Shown: one piece after another, positions 36,301 to 50,000 of the stretch
Numbering within the stretch: the stretch's first letter is position 1
How the letters are laid out: every line of letters starts with the position of its first letter
NCBI GenBank assembly: GCA_012064415.1
Contig: SSNU01000096.1
Span: 393,176 to 457,175 of the forward strand
Length of the DNA stretch: 64,000 bases
From: Gyrodactylus bullatarudis
Taxonomy: Eukaryota > Platyhelminthes > Monogenea > Gyrodactylidea > Gyrodactylidae
Direction: 5' to 3'
Position numbers and translations under genes: made by a program
Notes under the pieces: generated by a model
The model's input: the letters and a program-made list of their open reading frames with translations, nothing else
Databases searched by the model: none
What the model was told of the DNA's origin: nothing

Positions 36301-37375
36301 CGGCATCTTTTCTTATATTCTCAATGGTTTTTGATTTTATCTATTTAGTTTTGTATTTTGAAAAAAATCAATTTTCTAGAACAAGACTGCGACAGCATTT
36401 CCATGAATGAGATATTGGCGAATCAAGCAAATAACTCAGATAGTGCCACAGCTCTCTCCGGAGCCTTCACTGACCAAGGGACACGGACCTGTTGCTTTTG
36501 CTGGTGTTGCTGCTGTTCTTGTTCATGGTACGTGTTCAATGATTTTTTTGATTTAATCCTAGAACTCGGGTTATTTTTAACCCAACCTTAAAATTTCGAG
36601 GCTTGTTCCTATTCCTTTTCTCTACTTTTAAGTAATCTTGAAAAAGTCTTGATAATAAACAAGACAGTGTGAATCCCTTCTTAGATTTCATTTTATTTTT
36701 CTTCCTACATTTGAACAAAGATAAAGAATTCGATTTTTTGCATTTCCCATTCCCAGGGTTAATAAAACTAAACTTTGAATAAAATCTTCGATTTAGTATG
36801 CAAATGAGGCCGAATGCAGACAAGAAGAAGGGACTCACCAATGCTCATGGGGGCCAGAAAAAGACTGATATTTCCCAAGCAGAGGAAAAGTAAGTTTACT
36901 CATATGTAGTAATAATCTTTGAGAAAGGCGTTAATTAATAACCAACATTAACTTTAGACCTGTCACTTATGAAGAGGTCCAACAATGGGGAGAATCGTTT
37001 GACGCTCTAATGCAAAACTCTTCCGGACAAAAGGTTTTTAGGGAATTTCTTCGTTCAGAGTACAGCGATGAAAACATCATGTTCTGGCTAGCCTGTGAGG
37101 ACTTGAAGCAGGAAGTCGACTCTGAAATTGTCGAAGAAAAGGCTAGACTCATTTATGAAAATTACATTTCAATTTTATCTCCAAAAGAAGTTTCATTAGA
37201 CTCTCGTGTTCGCGAAATCATCAACGGTAACATGATTGAGCCGTCGCCGAGAACGTTTGATGAAGCTCAACTACAAATATATACTCTTATGCACCGGGAC
37301 TCCTATCCGAGATTTCTCAACTCCAAATTGTACAAGGAACTTTTACAAAAGTCCAAATGTGATTCATACCAGTAA
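33371..37375 (+). CDS. RGS protein of the RZ (RGS17/19/20) type with long N-terminal extension
   Basis: Six exons (33371-34095, 34196-34544, 34613-34787, 36380-36527, 36797-36889, 36958-37375) join in frame to 635 codons. Residues 1 to about 416 are Ser/Asn/Gln-rich with a CPLCNYKFPSKRSN patch and no other recognised domain. Exon 4 encodes the RZ cysteine string CCFCWCCCCSCSW, a palmitoylated membrane anchor. The last exon is the RGS box (SGQKVFREFLRSEYSDEN, FWLACEDLK, ILSPKEVSLDSRVREIIN, LMHRDSYPRFL), with the contact residues used to accelerate GTP hydrolysis by G-alpha-i/z. Vertebrate RGS17/19 are about 210 residues, so the extension is unusual. The RGS part could instead start at the internal ATG 36403, with the 5' exons being a separate gene, but phases match across the 1.6-kb intron. 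Confidence 0.82.
34901..35187. mobile_element. MITE/SINE-like element with 20-25-bp inverted ends and tRNA-like interior
   Basis: The left end AACTAGAAATATTTCGTT is repeated inverted at the right end, and similarity extends to AGGTGC. The interior (34945-35000) reads AAAGTGGATTGAGAATTCGA and GAGAGGTCCCAGGTTAGAGG, which recalls a degenerate tRNA A-box/variable/T-arm order. CTGATGA plus a GTCC/GGAC stem follows (34998-35018). It is in the long intron of the RGS-type gene. Confidence 0.65.
35930..36310 (-). pseudogene. Relic of a reverse-transcriptase-like retroelement ORF
   Basis: On the minus strand an open stretch reads NEIRPQLKLLIFKSFILSKF then DYAAVLLIGISIEPTHIK before a stop. This resembles the C-terminal end of non-LTR reverse transcriptases (L..S.I.S.LDYA..L). 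Downstream, the frame is broken by several stops while base composition stays richer in G+C than its surroundings. It is dead and lies in an intron of the RGS-type gene. Confidence 0.45.
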
Positions 37376-39183
37376 AAGAAAACAATATTATTACTGTTAT
37401 AATGTGTATTTTAACCGTATATTAACGTCAGAATAATCGACATACACACAAAAACCTATGAAACATGACTAACTAGACAAAGTACTAAAGAGTTTTAAAT
37501 GAATAAAGAAAGATTAAGGTAAACTCAAAAAATGACGAGAGGAAAAAGAACAATTAGGATTTATGATTTGTTTTTTTTGAAACACTATCTATATACACTT
37601 TATTAATAATATATATAGCTAAATTATGTAAAATTAACAATAATGCAATAATTGCCTCATGTAATTTGAGTCCAGAGAGAAGAGACACATGGCAAGTTTG
37701 GAAATTTGCTAGCAAACATGTATGGACACCAAAAAGGACAATGTGACAAGGGGTATTAATTTTAAATGTAACGTATTTGAATATAGAAAAACATGTTTTA
37801 AGGATTATTTCAATAAAAAATTATATTCTTTTCAACCCCTTATTGTCTTGTACCAGTCGAATGATTATAATTGGCTTGACGAACTAACCAATCAAATTGG
37901 AGTAAATGTATTCTGGTTATGAAAAGGTTTGAGAAAAGACTCTAGCAGCTAGAGAGTTCAACAACATTCGAAACACTGGGAAATTAAAGAAACTTTATTT
38001 CTATTCTAGACAAAGGACTGGTTGAGCTTCAAGATAGTTGGTACTATTTCTGTTGTTGCCAATGTACTATTTTTTTTATATTTAATCTCAGAATTTACAG
38101 CATTCCTCAACTAATAAACGACCAATTACAATTTTTTATGAATTGTTATAGAACTTTCATCATCTAACAGCTAGCATCAAAGCTTTGAACTTTGTTGGAA
38201 AATGTTCCTTTTAGAATTTAAAATTTCAACTATAAGGATTTATTTGTTTAATTATACGCTGAAAATGTGTAACGGTCGTTTTCCTACACGAAAAAATTTA
38301 AAAATCAAATATTTTTACGGTAAATCACTGTTTTTTACTCAAAATCCCCTGAATTTTCTACAAAATACTCATGCAATTTTTTATTTCGTACTATTTTTGT
38401 CAGACCAATCAAAAGTTCTCAGACCATCCCTTATTACGAAATGAAGAAGCCTTTGAAACAACATGAAACCCCTGTTTCAGTCAAACCTATAAGGGTGGAA
38501 AATTATAAATTTACAGTAATGTCGTTAAAAAATTGCATTCGATTTTGAGTAGCAGAAGTATATTAAAATTATTTTTTTTCATGCCACAAATTAGAAAATC
38601 TCCTCCAGTAAAAATAAGATATTAGAGATCTGAATTTTTTTGAAATAATTCATTTCTTGAGAAATGTTCAAGTTTATCCCGTTTCTCTGTGTCTCTGGAA
38701 GGATAATAAGGGCTTATTAACTAGGCTATCAAAATTTTTTCCCTAATAAGGAATCCTTATTCAGTCGGAAATAGAGTTGAATTTTTTTAATGTCCTGTAA
38801 ATAAAAACTGATCTGGGTTAAAAAGATGGAAATTCATTTCAGGAGAAATTTCTGTGAATCTTCTCTGATTCTGAATTAATGAAGGACTGCAAAATAATAA
38901 TAACTGGGAAAATTGAGTTTTTCATAATTTTATTTCAAATAAGATGGACACAAAAGAGAGAAATCAATTAATGTAATAAAAGCATGATTATCGTTTTCCT
39001 TTTGTGTTTCATGTGAAAATGCCAAACTATATAGAGTTTTTTATGGACAAATATATTCTTTCTGTTTCTCATAAATACAGAATACATTTTAACTTTCAAA
39101 CAAACAATTGGAGTCTAATTGTAAGTAATAAAACAATATAGAAGATGGATAGTTGATTGCAGTACAGTTTAACGTTGACGCAG
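37376..39183. other. Convergent intergenic region, nothing recognised
   Basis: About 1.8 kb between the RGS stop (+) and the SERINC stop (-). Very AT-rich with scattered short random ORFs. I see no domain, RNA gene or clear inverted repeat. Confidence 0.5.
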
Positions 39184-40924
39184 TCAGGAGAAATCTCTGT
39201 CTGGGAAAAGACATGGAGCTACCAAAGTCCATACGTACAGACCAATACATACCCAACTAGTGACGATTTTCACCCAGAATCCGGAAAAGTTGGCATTCAA
39301 TGACAGGACAGACGCCTTCTCAGGGCTATACCAATTCGTCAGGGTCACCATTAGATAGAGGACGGCCAACATCATGTTAAAATGAAGCATTGAATAGCTA
39401 TATGAGACTGAATCTGTTTCATTGTCCCAGACAACTTGGCCGCCATTCTTTTCCTTGTCTGTACTACTCGGTTCGGCTGTATCGTTTTCTTCCTAAAATT
39501 AATCGAAAAGATTTTTCAAGACGTAAATAACTTTCAGACTTTTGATTATATGAAAATTCAAATGACCTAGTAATAACTTTTTATTTTCTTTATTCGAAAT
39601 TCTCATTTTTCAATTAGAAAATCTTTGAGACATGAATGAAAACGATTAGCATTAGAACTTCAAAAAACAGTGTTTGTAAAAAGAAACAAATCAACTCACA
39701 GAATTACGATTCTGTCATTTATAATTATAAGTGATGATAAATTATTAGACATGATATTATCCCAGATAAAAAGAGAATTTCTTAGAATAGAAGTAGTTGA
39801 AAAACGAAAGAAAATTGATTGATTAAATAAGTATCGACTAAAGGACTTGACATGTTCTCTGCATTTGATGGTGAACTAAAATAAACGCCCAAATGATGAA
39901 AAATACTCACAGCAAGAATTAATCGAGATGTTGATGAACCTGAACTGGATTTGAAGGCTGAATAAGTGACTGTCATTAGCAGAATTATCAGACCAATGAT
40001 AGTTTGCCAGTCAAATTTGAGTTCTACTTTGCCATTCTCAATGCTGGTTGCATTGTTGAGGGATGGATTACATAATTTATCTGGATTATTCGTCATAGAG
40101 GACCAGGTCAAGTACATAACGTAGAGGGTTATGAGAGATGACTGAAAAGAATAAAAGTTAAAAAACGCTCAGCTTACTTGTAACAAACCAGACTTTGGAA
40201 AATGCTCATGTACCCTTGGTAGGATTGAAATGACACTGGCAAGAATACAAAAGATCAAATTGAGACTGATGAAAGCCTTGTGCAAGGCACAAGATTCATC
40301 ACCAGCATAATAAATGTAGAATAGAATGATTGAGATAAGAGAGCACAGGTAAAAGAACACTGTAAAGAAGAGTAGACCAAATGCATGGACTTTTGATGAG
40401 TCTTCCTCGTAAAAGGTGAGCCATTTGTCATTCCAACTGTGAGCGAAATCAATGAGTAAAATCAATTGGATCACAAGGTACAATGCTCCTCCAATCATTC
40501 CAATATACATCCAAGGATAATTAAAAGCTTCCGGCAAGTAGAGAGATCCAAAAATCACAGAGCCTAAGATGAGAAATTTAAAGAACCAAAACCCATTGTG
40601 AATTTTGGCTCTAAATCCAGAGGAATCTTCAACCTTTATCATAAATATAGAGAAGAATAGGTAGAAAAGTGATGCACCAAAGCAGACACGATAAACACCA
40701 CCAAATCCTCTCAGTTGAGCTCCATCACTCTTAGGCAAATAGGATGGAAGCTGTTCTATTCCAGGTATCAAGAAGAAAACCGAGATTAAACCGATTAAGA
40801 CAAAGATAAATGTGTACATGACTCTTGTGGCTGTTGCACTCCGACATGCTGGTAGGCATGAACAGCAAAGACTAGCAGCAGATTGGCAAAAGCAGCATCC
40901 AATAGTGCTAATTAAACAACCCAT
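39184..40924 (-). CDS. SERINC family multipass membrane protein
   Basis: Three exons (40178-40924, 39911-40141, 39184-39492) give 428 residues; SERINCs are usually about 450. The N-terminus MGCLISTIGCCFCQSAASLC is the Cys-rich SERINC start. About ten hydrophobic helices follow. Family motifs include YRVCFGASLFYLFF, GFWFFKFLILG, LQSSLITLYVMYLTWSSMT, NPSLNNATS and, near the C-terminus, MLAVLYLMVTLTNWYSP. SERINCs are lipid scramblase-like proteins once named serine incorporators. A second in-frame upstream ATG at 40969 is possible, but MGCLIS matches the family. It shares a 145-bp promoter with DOP1. Confidence 0.95.
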
Positions 40925-41069
40925 TTTAAAGCTGCGCCAAAAAGATGTAAACGAACAAACTTTTGGCAAAACAACTTAATTTACTTTTAAGTTGCTACTA
41001 AATTACAAATTTGTTCCTTAGATTACAAAATTATATCACAATAATAAGCTCTGAAATATATTAACCCAG
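40925..41069. promoter_or_regulatory. Shared divergent promoter, SERINC / DOP1
   Basis: 145 bp between start codons. AT-rich, with no motif I can name. Confidence 0.55.
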
Positions 41070-44000
41070 ATGGATCTAAATGATTCTTCCCTTCCAAATG
41101 ATACCAAAACTAAGAATTATGTTAATCAAATAGATAAAGCTCTCAAAGGTTTTGAGTACTCTTCAGTATGGGCAGATTTGATTTCAAATTTGGGAAAATT
41201 AATGAAAGTTTTGAATGCCCATTCAAGTTTCCAGTTTGTTCCCAAGAAGGTCCTTATTGCCAAGCGTCTAGCTCAATGTCTCCATCCAGCCTTGCCATCT
41301 GGTGTTCACCTAAAGACTCTGGAATGCTATAAAATTGTTTTTTCAATGATTCCACGTGAAAATCTGGCCAATGACATGTCATTATTTGGCAATGGACTCT
41401 TGAGTTTATTCAACAACTCTGCCATGTCTGTTAAGCCCAAATTATTTGATCTTGTTGAAGAGTTTCTCCTTCCAATGCGTGATCTCCTTCATCCCCTCAT
41501 GCCAGGTATTATCCAAGGATTTTTACCCTGCCTCGAAGATGGCTCAGAATTTTATGATCGTGGCATTCAGATATTAACTCAATTGTCAAAATCAATTGGT
41601 AGAGAAAAATTCTACACCTCTCTATGGCAAGTGATCATCTTGAACCCTTCAGTGCGTATTTTCGCAATATCTTTCATTCTGTATAATTACAACAAGAAAA
41701 TGCCACTATTCGAACAGCTCTACATCCTCGGCAATGACAGTGATGTCCTGACCATCGGTTTATGTTCCCTGCTGGAAGATTCCCTTGTTTTGGTCCAGAG
41801 AAATTCACTAGACTTCCTTTTGAATTCGTTACCCTTGTATAGACTGGACGAGGAAAAGATCAAAGTGGACAAAACTCGAATTATCCTATCTTCCCTAACA
41901 GTCCTCCTACAGAGAGATGCCTATCTCAATCGACGCTTAATCTCATGGTATTTTGGAACTCATGTTGTATCCTCAACTGAAAACATTCACAGTGACGTTA
42001 ATATTTCGAGTGAAGCAGATTACTTTGCGAATTTTACAAAGAGTCCTCTTGTCAAGGCCCTACATAGGATCATAGAGGATCCGAAAATTCTATTCTGCCA
42101 ATCTTCAATCTCTTGCGGTAAGATACCAAATAACAATGCCAATTCATCCAGTGGCACTAGGAAAATTGATACCTGTGGCAAGGGTGAGTAGTACAGGTTA
42201 ATTTAATTTCCTTCTAGAGAAAATAGTTTTCTCCCGCCTCTTTCGGCTATTCTCTGCCTTGTTGGATAATCCGGAAATTGGGCCAAGTATCTCTGGTGAT
42301 ATAATCTTTCAAATGTTGAATTATTGCTACACAGAATATGATCGCATCAAGGAGATTAGTAAGATACCCAAATCTATCAACCAATTGGCTCTCGTTCACA
42401 TGCCCAAGTCAACTAAAATCAAGGGTCTACATTCCTCAATGGAGGCCACTTTGAGGAATTATCAAACCCTCAAAACCAATGTTAAAAGTGAGTCAAGTTC
42501 TTGATTGGTCAACTTAATTCATACTTGATTCTGATTGGATAGAATATTTTTGGGTATTTACTCATTTTTATTGATCTAATTTCGTTAACCTCTCAGATGA
42601 AGGTGATACAAGACATTTCGAAAAGTTGCTAGAATCCCAAAAGAAAAACCAAAAGCCAACTGAAAACAATTCAATTCTGTCCGAATTCACCAAGACAATG
42701 AATGATTTCTTTTCAAGGCTAGAGACAAAATTCTTGTGGACTCAACTGTCAACTAGATTAACCCAAATAATCGAATCATCCGATTCCCTTGAGAGTTGTC
42801 ACAGGGAAGTATACGATTGGTCAGTCAAGACAGCCTTCCTCATCAACACACTTCCCATGAATAATTCAGATTCTGACGTGTGCTCCAGACACCTCCCCGA
42901 AATGATTCTTGAGATAAACAAAGCTATTACATTTATTCTTTCCGATTATTCCAGACTAGAAAACAGTGACGAAAAAAGAGAATTTCTCAGAAACAGGAGC
43001 TTCATCAGGTGCACTAATGGCTTAATCAATATCTACAAGACTATAATTGAATTTATTGTTAAAGTGAGTTCATTAAATGCCTTGATATTTGTTTACACAA
43101 AATTAGAATATTTTTGTTTCGATTTCATATTTGACAGTAAATTTCATTCAAAAATTATTCTCAATGAATTAAAAATATTTACTACATGCCATTAAGATTG
43201 GGTGTGTTCCTCGCCTATCATGGATGAACAATTAAGGGCTTGTTTTTCCTCTTAAATAGATAATGGACTAAAATTCTATTAGTACTAATAAAATTATTAA
43301 CGCTATACTACTCCTCATCATATATCCTAGGGGAATAAATATATACTTTTCATGCAATAGTTAAATCATTCTCGTTGTTTTATAATAGATCAATATCTGC
43401 ATCAGTGACTTGGATAATAATCCAGAGGACAAGTCCACAAAAGGTCCCATGAATATAACACTTAGTGGTATATCCTCTCAAAGACTCTGCCTGCAACTGT
43501 ACACAAAAATGATTTTGGGTCTGAGGAAGATTCTAACTCAATTTGTGCAGGTCATCTTTAACGTCAGCACTGAGGATGTAGTTGAGCGTCTGGAACTTAT
43601 CGATAAGGTCACATCATTCTCATCTATCGACCGGGTTATTCGAGAATATCAATTACATTACTTTATCGATGATAACCTTGATAGTATCACCTACTATAAT
43701 GAGTGGATATGCTTGTTTACTGAAATCATTCGGTTAGTCATTTCATTCACAGAAATTCCACTGATCCTTGAGAAGAATACGAATTTTGATCGGAATCAAG
43801 TCTTTGACGAAATCGACGAGGATTCTATCCTCTTTCACAGTAAGTCATTATTTACAAAAAAAGTTGTATTTTTTCATTGAAGAATTAAACTGAACTAAAC
43901 CAATTTAAAATTGAATAAATGATTGCTCTAACATGGGGTTTTGATCTTCAAAAAAACAACAAAATTATAACTTGTCTAAGATATCTAGTGTACTTTTAAT

Positions 44001-47000
44001 TAAATTTCCCTAATCTGTAGGTAAAAACTCAAATAAAACTTTTTTCATTAGTCTAGTATTGATATCTTATCGATTCACTGTTTTCATGCATGTAAAGTTT
44101 ACATAATAAACTAAATAAAATTGGTTTTGAAGAATTCCACGTAAATAACATGATTGATGAAAATTTGAATCTTGAATCTTGGCCATAGCTCCTCTATATA
44201 CTTTTTCTTGTCAAATGAGAATAAGGGGAACATACTGAACATTTTGATTGGATAAAACTTTCATCCTTAACAAACATTGAAGCATGCATACTTGTTTTAT
44301 CCAGATATGAAATACAACAAGTGGATAGCCAACATCATGATTTTGGCTATATTCACGAAAAAGAGTAACATCAAGTTTATCATTGCCAATGGACTGCTCG
44401 ATTTGTTACAAGCTGGGCTCAGTGTGCATGGCTGGGATTCCATTGTCAATCACAGTGAAGAGAGAAAAGAGTACACCGAGCTATTCATGATGATGCCAGT
44501 ACTCGGCTGTGGTACCATGCAGAACATCATTATCAAGTCGAATTTCATATCTGTAAGTCTTGATATTTACAATAAATTTTATTTCTATTTATCAAGGAAT
44601 GAGCAATTTCGAATAAACACCTATTTTCATCAATTTCCACTAGTTTATTCAAGATATAGTCAATTATGTTATTTCGAATAAGTCATTTTAATGTAAGAAA
44701 ATTGTTTTGATCCACGATGGAATCTAAAATCTTCAATAAATATTGGTATTTTATTAGAATATTTACCCAGACTCTTTCCAAAGCCTCTCCTAGACGTTTC
44801 AGTACTGAAACACTCAAGTACTATTAAAGGACATTCTCGTCAGCAATCACATACTAAGCATTCATTCAGTTATGTTCTAACAGTATTAATGATACTTCAA
44901 TAGGAGATATATTTTGTTGCAATTATACAGAATACTAAATTAAAGAGACTTCATACCAGAATCGTTGATCAATTAAGGTTATAGAAGGGTCATCTATACT
45001 GTAACATGCCCAAGAAGCATTGCGCTCAATGTTACATAATATCAATTACATAATTGAATTGCTAAAAATTCCCATTGGACAAAGGCTGAAATGAATAAAA
45101 CTTAATGCCCATGATCAAATATGCATTATTGATTTTCTAAAAATAAAAAAATTTCCAAGTTATTATTATTATTATTTCCCAATGTATTACTGTAGTGTAT
45201 TTTAAAAATTATTTCTCATTTGTCTAGTATACTCTAATTTCGCTTTGGCCATACTTTTCCCTACCAGAGACATCATCAGAAGACTCTGTCTGTTTAATGT
45301 ATCGAATGTTTGATTTTATCTCCTTGACGAAAAAATCTCATTCCCGACGTCAAAACATCAAAATTGAACGGCAGATGAACTTGTTTGAAGAATTCCTCAT
45401 CGATAGACTTCAATCCCTCGATGTAGACCTTCGCTATGAAGCTTTTGTAAGTCATTTTTCCTATTGGCCAAGTTTTTTCAAAATCCCCTAATCTAGATAG
45501 ATTTAACTAAATTTCTACTTTTTTATCACTGAGTTAGGCTTTGTCTAGCAATTTTACCGCCCTGTCCTCATCAGACTAACACTGGTTCTATCAGCATGAA
45601 ACACTAGGAAGTTTAGAGAAAATGAAAGAATATTTTCACCGGGTCTCTTCAGACTCTAGACCCCGGTTTAGATGTAAATGATATCACAATGCCAAGTTTT
45701 GAGCCCTTCCATTGGTTTAAATGATTGCATTTCTCATTTTAAGAACAAGGGAGTAGAGTCTGAACAGACCCGGCGAAATAAAACGTTTATCACTAAAATA
45801 TTCGTTCGTTTTCTCTAAACTTCCTTATGTGTTCAGAATCAAATAATATTCTTGATAAAGTTCGAAAATATATTATCGATCAAAAAGTAACTTTTTAGTT
45901 GGATTGATGATGAAATTTCTTTTAGCAAAATTTCAAGACAATCTGGGAATTATCTTGCCCCATAAGGAATAAGAACAAGAGTCATTTACTCTCGGAATCT
46001 TGGCAATATGACATTATCAATTTGAATAAGCCGACTGGCCTCAACTCGAAATTCTCCAGCAAGTACTCGGTTGGCCTGAGTATTTTCCAAAAATGTTCCT
46101 TATTCCTTTTGGACTCTATTGAGGTAAACTCGGCCTTTTTACCTTTGAATGAGGATTGTGCCACATCAACATCTGATGACAGTGGCCGTTGTTCCAACCT
46201 CTTCACTAACAGTAACTTGACATATCCTATGGCCTTGTTATCCCGAGAATGGCTTAACAAGACCTATGAAGATGATCAAATGATACGACTCCTCATTCCA
46301 ATACTATCCTCACTCCTGGCACCCAATACCAGCAGAGTTAGCCTCGTACATATCAACAGGGATGAGGAGAAAACTTCAAAAACTCGTGAGTTCTGCTTTT
46401 AATACTGTAGTATTGACCAGTTCCTCATTAGGCTTAGTTTAGAGAAATTATAACCATAATTTTGAACCAATGTGAGCTGTTCGGCATAGATTGACTATAA
46501 CGTTGTTCGCCTGCTGCCTGACTACATCTCTGTAGAAAAAGAAGATGGATGGTAGCTGTTATTACTAAATACCATCAAAATCGTTCAATTTTCCCATATT
46601 TTGTTTGAGCATAGCTACTCATAATTAAGAAATATTTTTTTAGATCTCAAATCAACCTCTCTGCAAGTGCTCAGTAGTCAAGATGACTCTTCAAATAGAA
46701 ACGAGAACGAATCAGTCGGCACCCATGAAAGCCTAGATTTTGAAGAGAACCCTGATCTCTTGATAAAAAACCTCTTTGCTGTCAATACAAACGAAGAGGG
46801 GGACTTGATCTATCATAAGAGATCTTATGAATCTGAGCCCATTTACTCCTACACAAATGTGAGAGAAATTCTTTTAAATTCTCTTGATCATGACCAATTT
46901 TTATCAGATTTTTCTGCTGAATTTAAGCCTAGCACATTGTAGAAAATAGTGATTACTGAAGCTGCCTAAATTTCATAGAAATATAATCTTTGGGTAACTC

Positions 47001-50000
47001 GATTGAATTTTATTGATCTATATTTTTATTAGCGTTATTACAAACAGAGTTTGAATTTCAACCCCCTTAAATTTCGAGATTAGCTCTCAGAAAATTTCCC
47101 ACCCTTTGACTGAATGATTTCGAGCCAAGATTTTACCTCAGGTTTCGTCCACAACCAAATGCTGTGTTGATTATTTAACTCTTTTTCCCAAAATCACACC
47201 AAGAATTGTTCTTTTTCTTAAAAATAGGGCTGATGCCAAATTCCTCGTTATCAAAATATTTCTCTTACTAGAAAATTCTCCGATGAGTACTCTAAACAAC
47301 AAATTCAAATTCACACGAATTATAAAAATGTTACAATGTTGTATTTACTTCTTCCAGGATTATTTTTTCTCAAAATTAGGGACTAATTTTTAGATATTGA
47401 ATTTATTCCCAGTCCCTAAGATAATAATAGATATGTATTATATAATCTTCTTGTCTTGATTGACATTTATTCTCTATTTAACTCCATGCAAAAATAGCAA
47501 TTATTGTTATTATTATTATTGATTAATGTCCAGAGTTTACTCTGGTTGATATACGTTTACAAGAAGAGTCTATAGGACTATTTTCTCAATCTAGTTTATG
47601 TTTTCGTTCATTCTAATTAGAATCACGAGGGCAACGCTCTGGATGACCTAAAGACTAGAATCAAAACTTACCATATGAACGGGGAATCGGAGAGTTTCAA
47701 AATTCACGAACTCGCTCATAAGCACATGGACGGTGAGTCACACATCTTTGAGAATTATACATGTATCTTATGTATCTTCAATTATTTTATTGTAACGTCT
47801 AAAATATTCATAGACTAAATTGATTAGAAGTAACCTCATCCTCCGGTTTGAAAAGGCATCAAATTGTTTTTTCTATTCTAGATATACTCATCAGGAACCA
47901 AAACGAGAAAAATTTCCAGATCATGACAAGTGAGTATCGATTTTAGCCTAATATCTCGTGAAAGAGTCTATTATTTCTTACAAAACTGTTTTTTGGATCC
48001 CACACGTTCACTATTTTTTAAATTTCCATAGTAAGAAGTCGATCTAAAGTTGAACCACCAAATCAGATAAGAAAATCTACCATTCTAAGATAATAAGGAA
48101 TCATCTCGTTTTTTGAACTGATTGAAAAATCTGATGACCTCCAAATAATGACAAAGTTGATTTTAAACATTCATTTCTTTTATCAGTTCTCATCGGTTCT
48201 CATCAGATTCTTAAACACCGGCTTGATATTTATTTATAAAATAATGAAAAATTAGAAATCTTTTGATTGGATCAATGAGAAACTAAAGCATCCCTCGGGA
48301 ATGATACAGTTTCTCATCTAATACTGATTTTAAAATACTATTGATGGCTCCCTTTCTCTTTGAAACAATAATTCCTTTCAGCGTTGGAAAAAATTAATCT
48401 GACGTCAGGTTAAAATTCAGAAAAATTCTCACCTTCATATCAAATAACTTCCTTTATCGCAGAACTCATTTTTTAACATAAAGCTAGTTGACATGGAGAT
48501 GAGAATTTACTTTTTTTACAAAAGAGAATTCGAAAAATAACTTTATTCCTCACTTTCCGAAGAGTTTTTTGTAAAAAAAGTAAATTCTCATCTCTATATC
48601 AATTAGGTTTAGAATGAATTATAATTAGTCTTAAAAGATGAAATAAACAGAAATTATTTGTTATTTCCATTTTTTTAGCATTTCTTAATGGTGACATATT
48701 CCCGGTGCACAAACACATGCTTATCTACACTCAGAATGTGGACCTCAATCAAATTCTCTACTCCATCAAACGGCTAAGGACCATTTTCGATTGTATTGGG
48801 CCAAAGTTCCTAGTGGCCCTGGTTAGCCAATCCATCCTGAGTAACAAAAATACCAGTGCTTCTTCAATATACCTTCAAAAGAAATTGTTCTACGATTTAA
48901 CGTTGGTCGAAATCATCTCCCGGCACTTTGACTCGATCTACGGAGAAAACTTTTACGATAACCCTGATCGGAAGGCAAACATTCGGGAGAATATGGAAAA
49001 GTTCCAATGTCATAATCTCTTTGACGTATTGTTGAATCAGCTAGTCTGGATTTTATCTTCATATTGTCCCACAAAGCTTGTTTACAATCCAACCTCGAAT
49101 AAGGTTATAGCTACCTCAACACAAAACTACCTAGATGAACCTTCGTTGAATGAACTCTCAGCTGGTACGTTCCCTATTCTCTATACCAAGTATTATTTTT
49201 TGATTTGATTCATTTATTCAATCTGCAGCTAATTTGGAACTCAAACTAACCACTCTGGATCTACTCAGTACCATTATCAAGAATGCAAAAATGTTAATTG
49301 GTGACTTTGTTCTTGAATCAGGCTCAAATCAAATGAACTTGGTTATCCCAGAACCTTCCAAAATGTTACTCCTCAAAAATACATCCCTCGCTCATGACAT
49401 TTCAATGAGCCTGATGAAGTCACCAGTGATTCCTATTGTCTTACATTCTGTTGCTACCACTACGAATCTCAGTCAATGTCCTGCCTCTGACAATTACAAA
49501 ACACTCTTTCTACAATATAATGTCGAGTAAGATTTTTATCTATAAATCAACTAACTACTTAAAAGTATAGTGACGATATATTCTAAAACATAATTCAATT
49601 TTATCAGAAGAATTCCAGTCTCATTCAATATTGACATTGCCAACCACATTTTTGGCAGTGGACAAAATCTCGACCAGCTCAAACAGAAAATTACCCTCGA
49701 ACAAAACCTAATCATAGATCTATGTTCGATTCAATCGGCTACCTCTTGGATCGTTTTGAACAAGGCCACTAGTATTGTTGGCGGGGCCTATGTCAAGTCG
49801 AAGCAAAAGAGTGAAATCAACCTAAGGCCTTGTTGTTGGTGGCCGGAGCATTCTTTGAAGGATGAAAAGATTGTCAGAGATTCCCTTAAGAACTTTCCCT
49901 ACTGTCTAAAAAAGCATGATGCATTTATGAAAATGTATCTATCAGAATACAAGTGTAAGTTTAACCCCTTTCGTGAGGTTCCCCCTATATTATTCAGAGA

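Noticed and set aside
36536..36841. 101-codon minus-strand ORF inside the RGS gene
   Set aside because: It spans an intron and an exon of the opposite strand, is Lys/Phe-rich and has no family likeness.
37722..38444. 66- and 80-codon plus-strand ORFs downstream of the RGS gene
   Set aside because: Low-complexity AT-rich composition, no splice logic and no recognised motif; likely chance frames.
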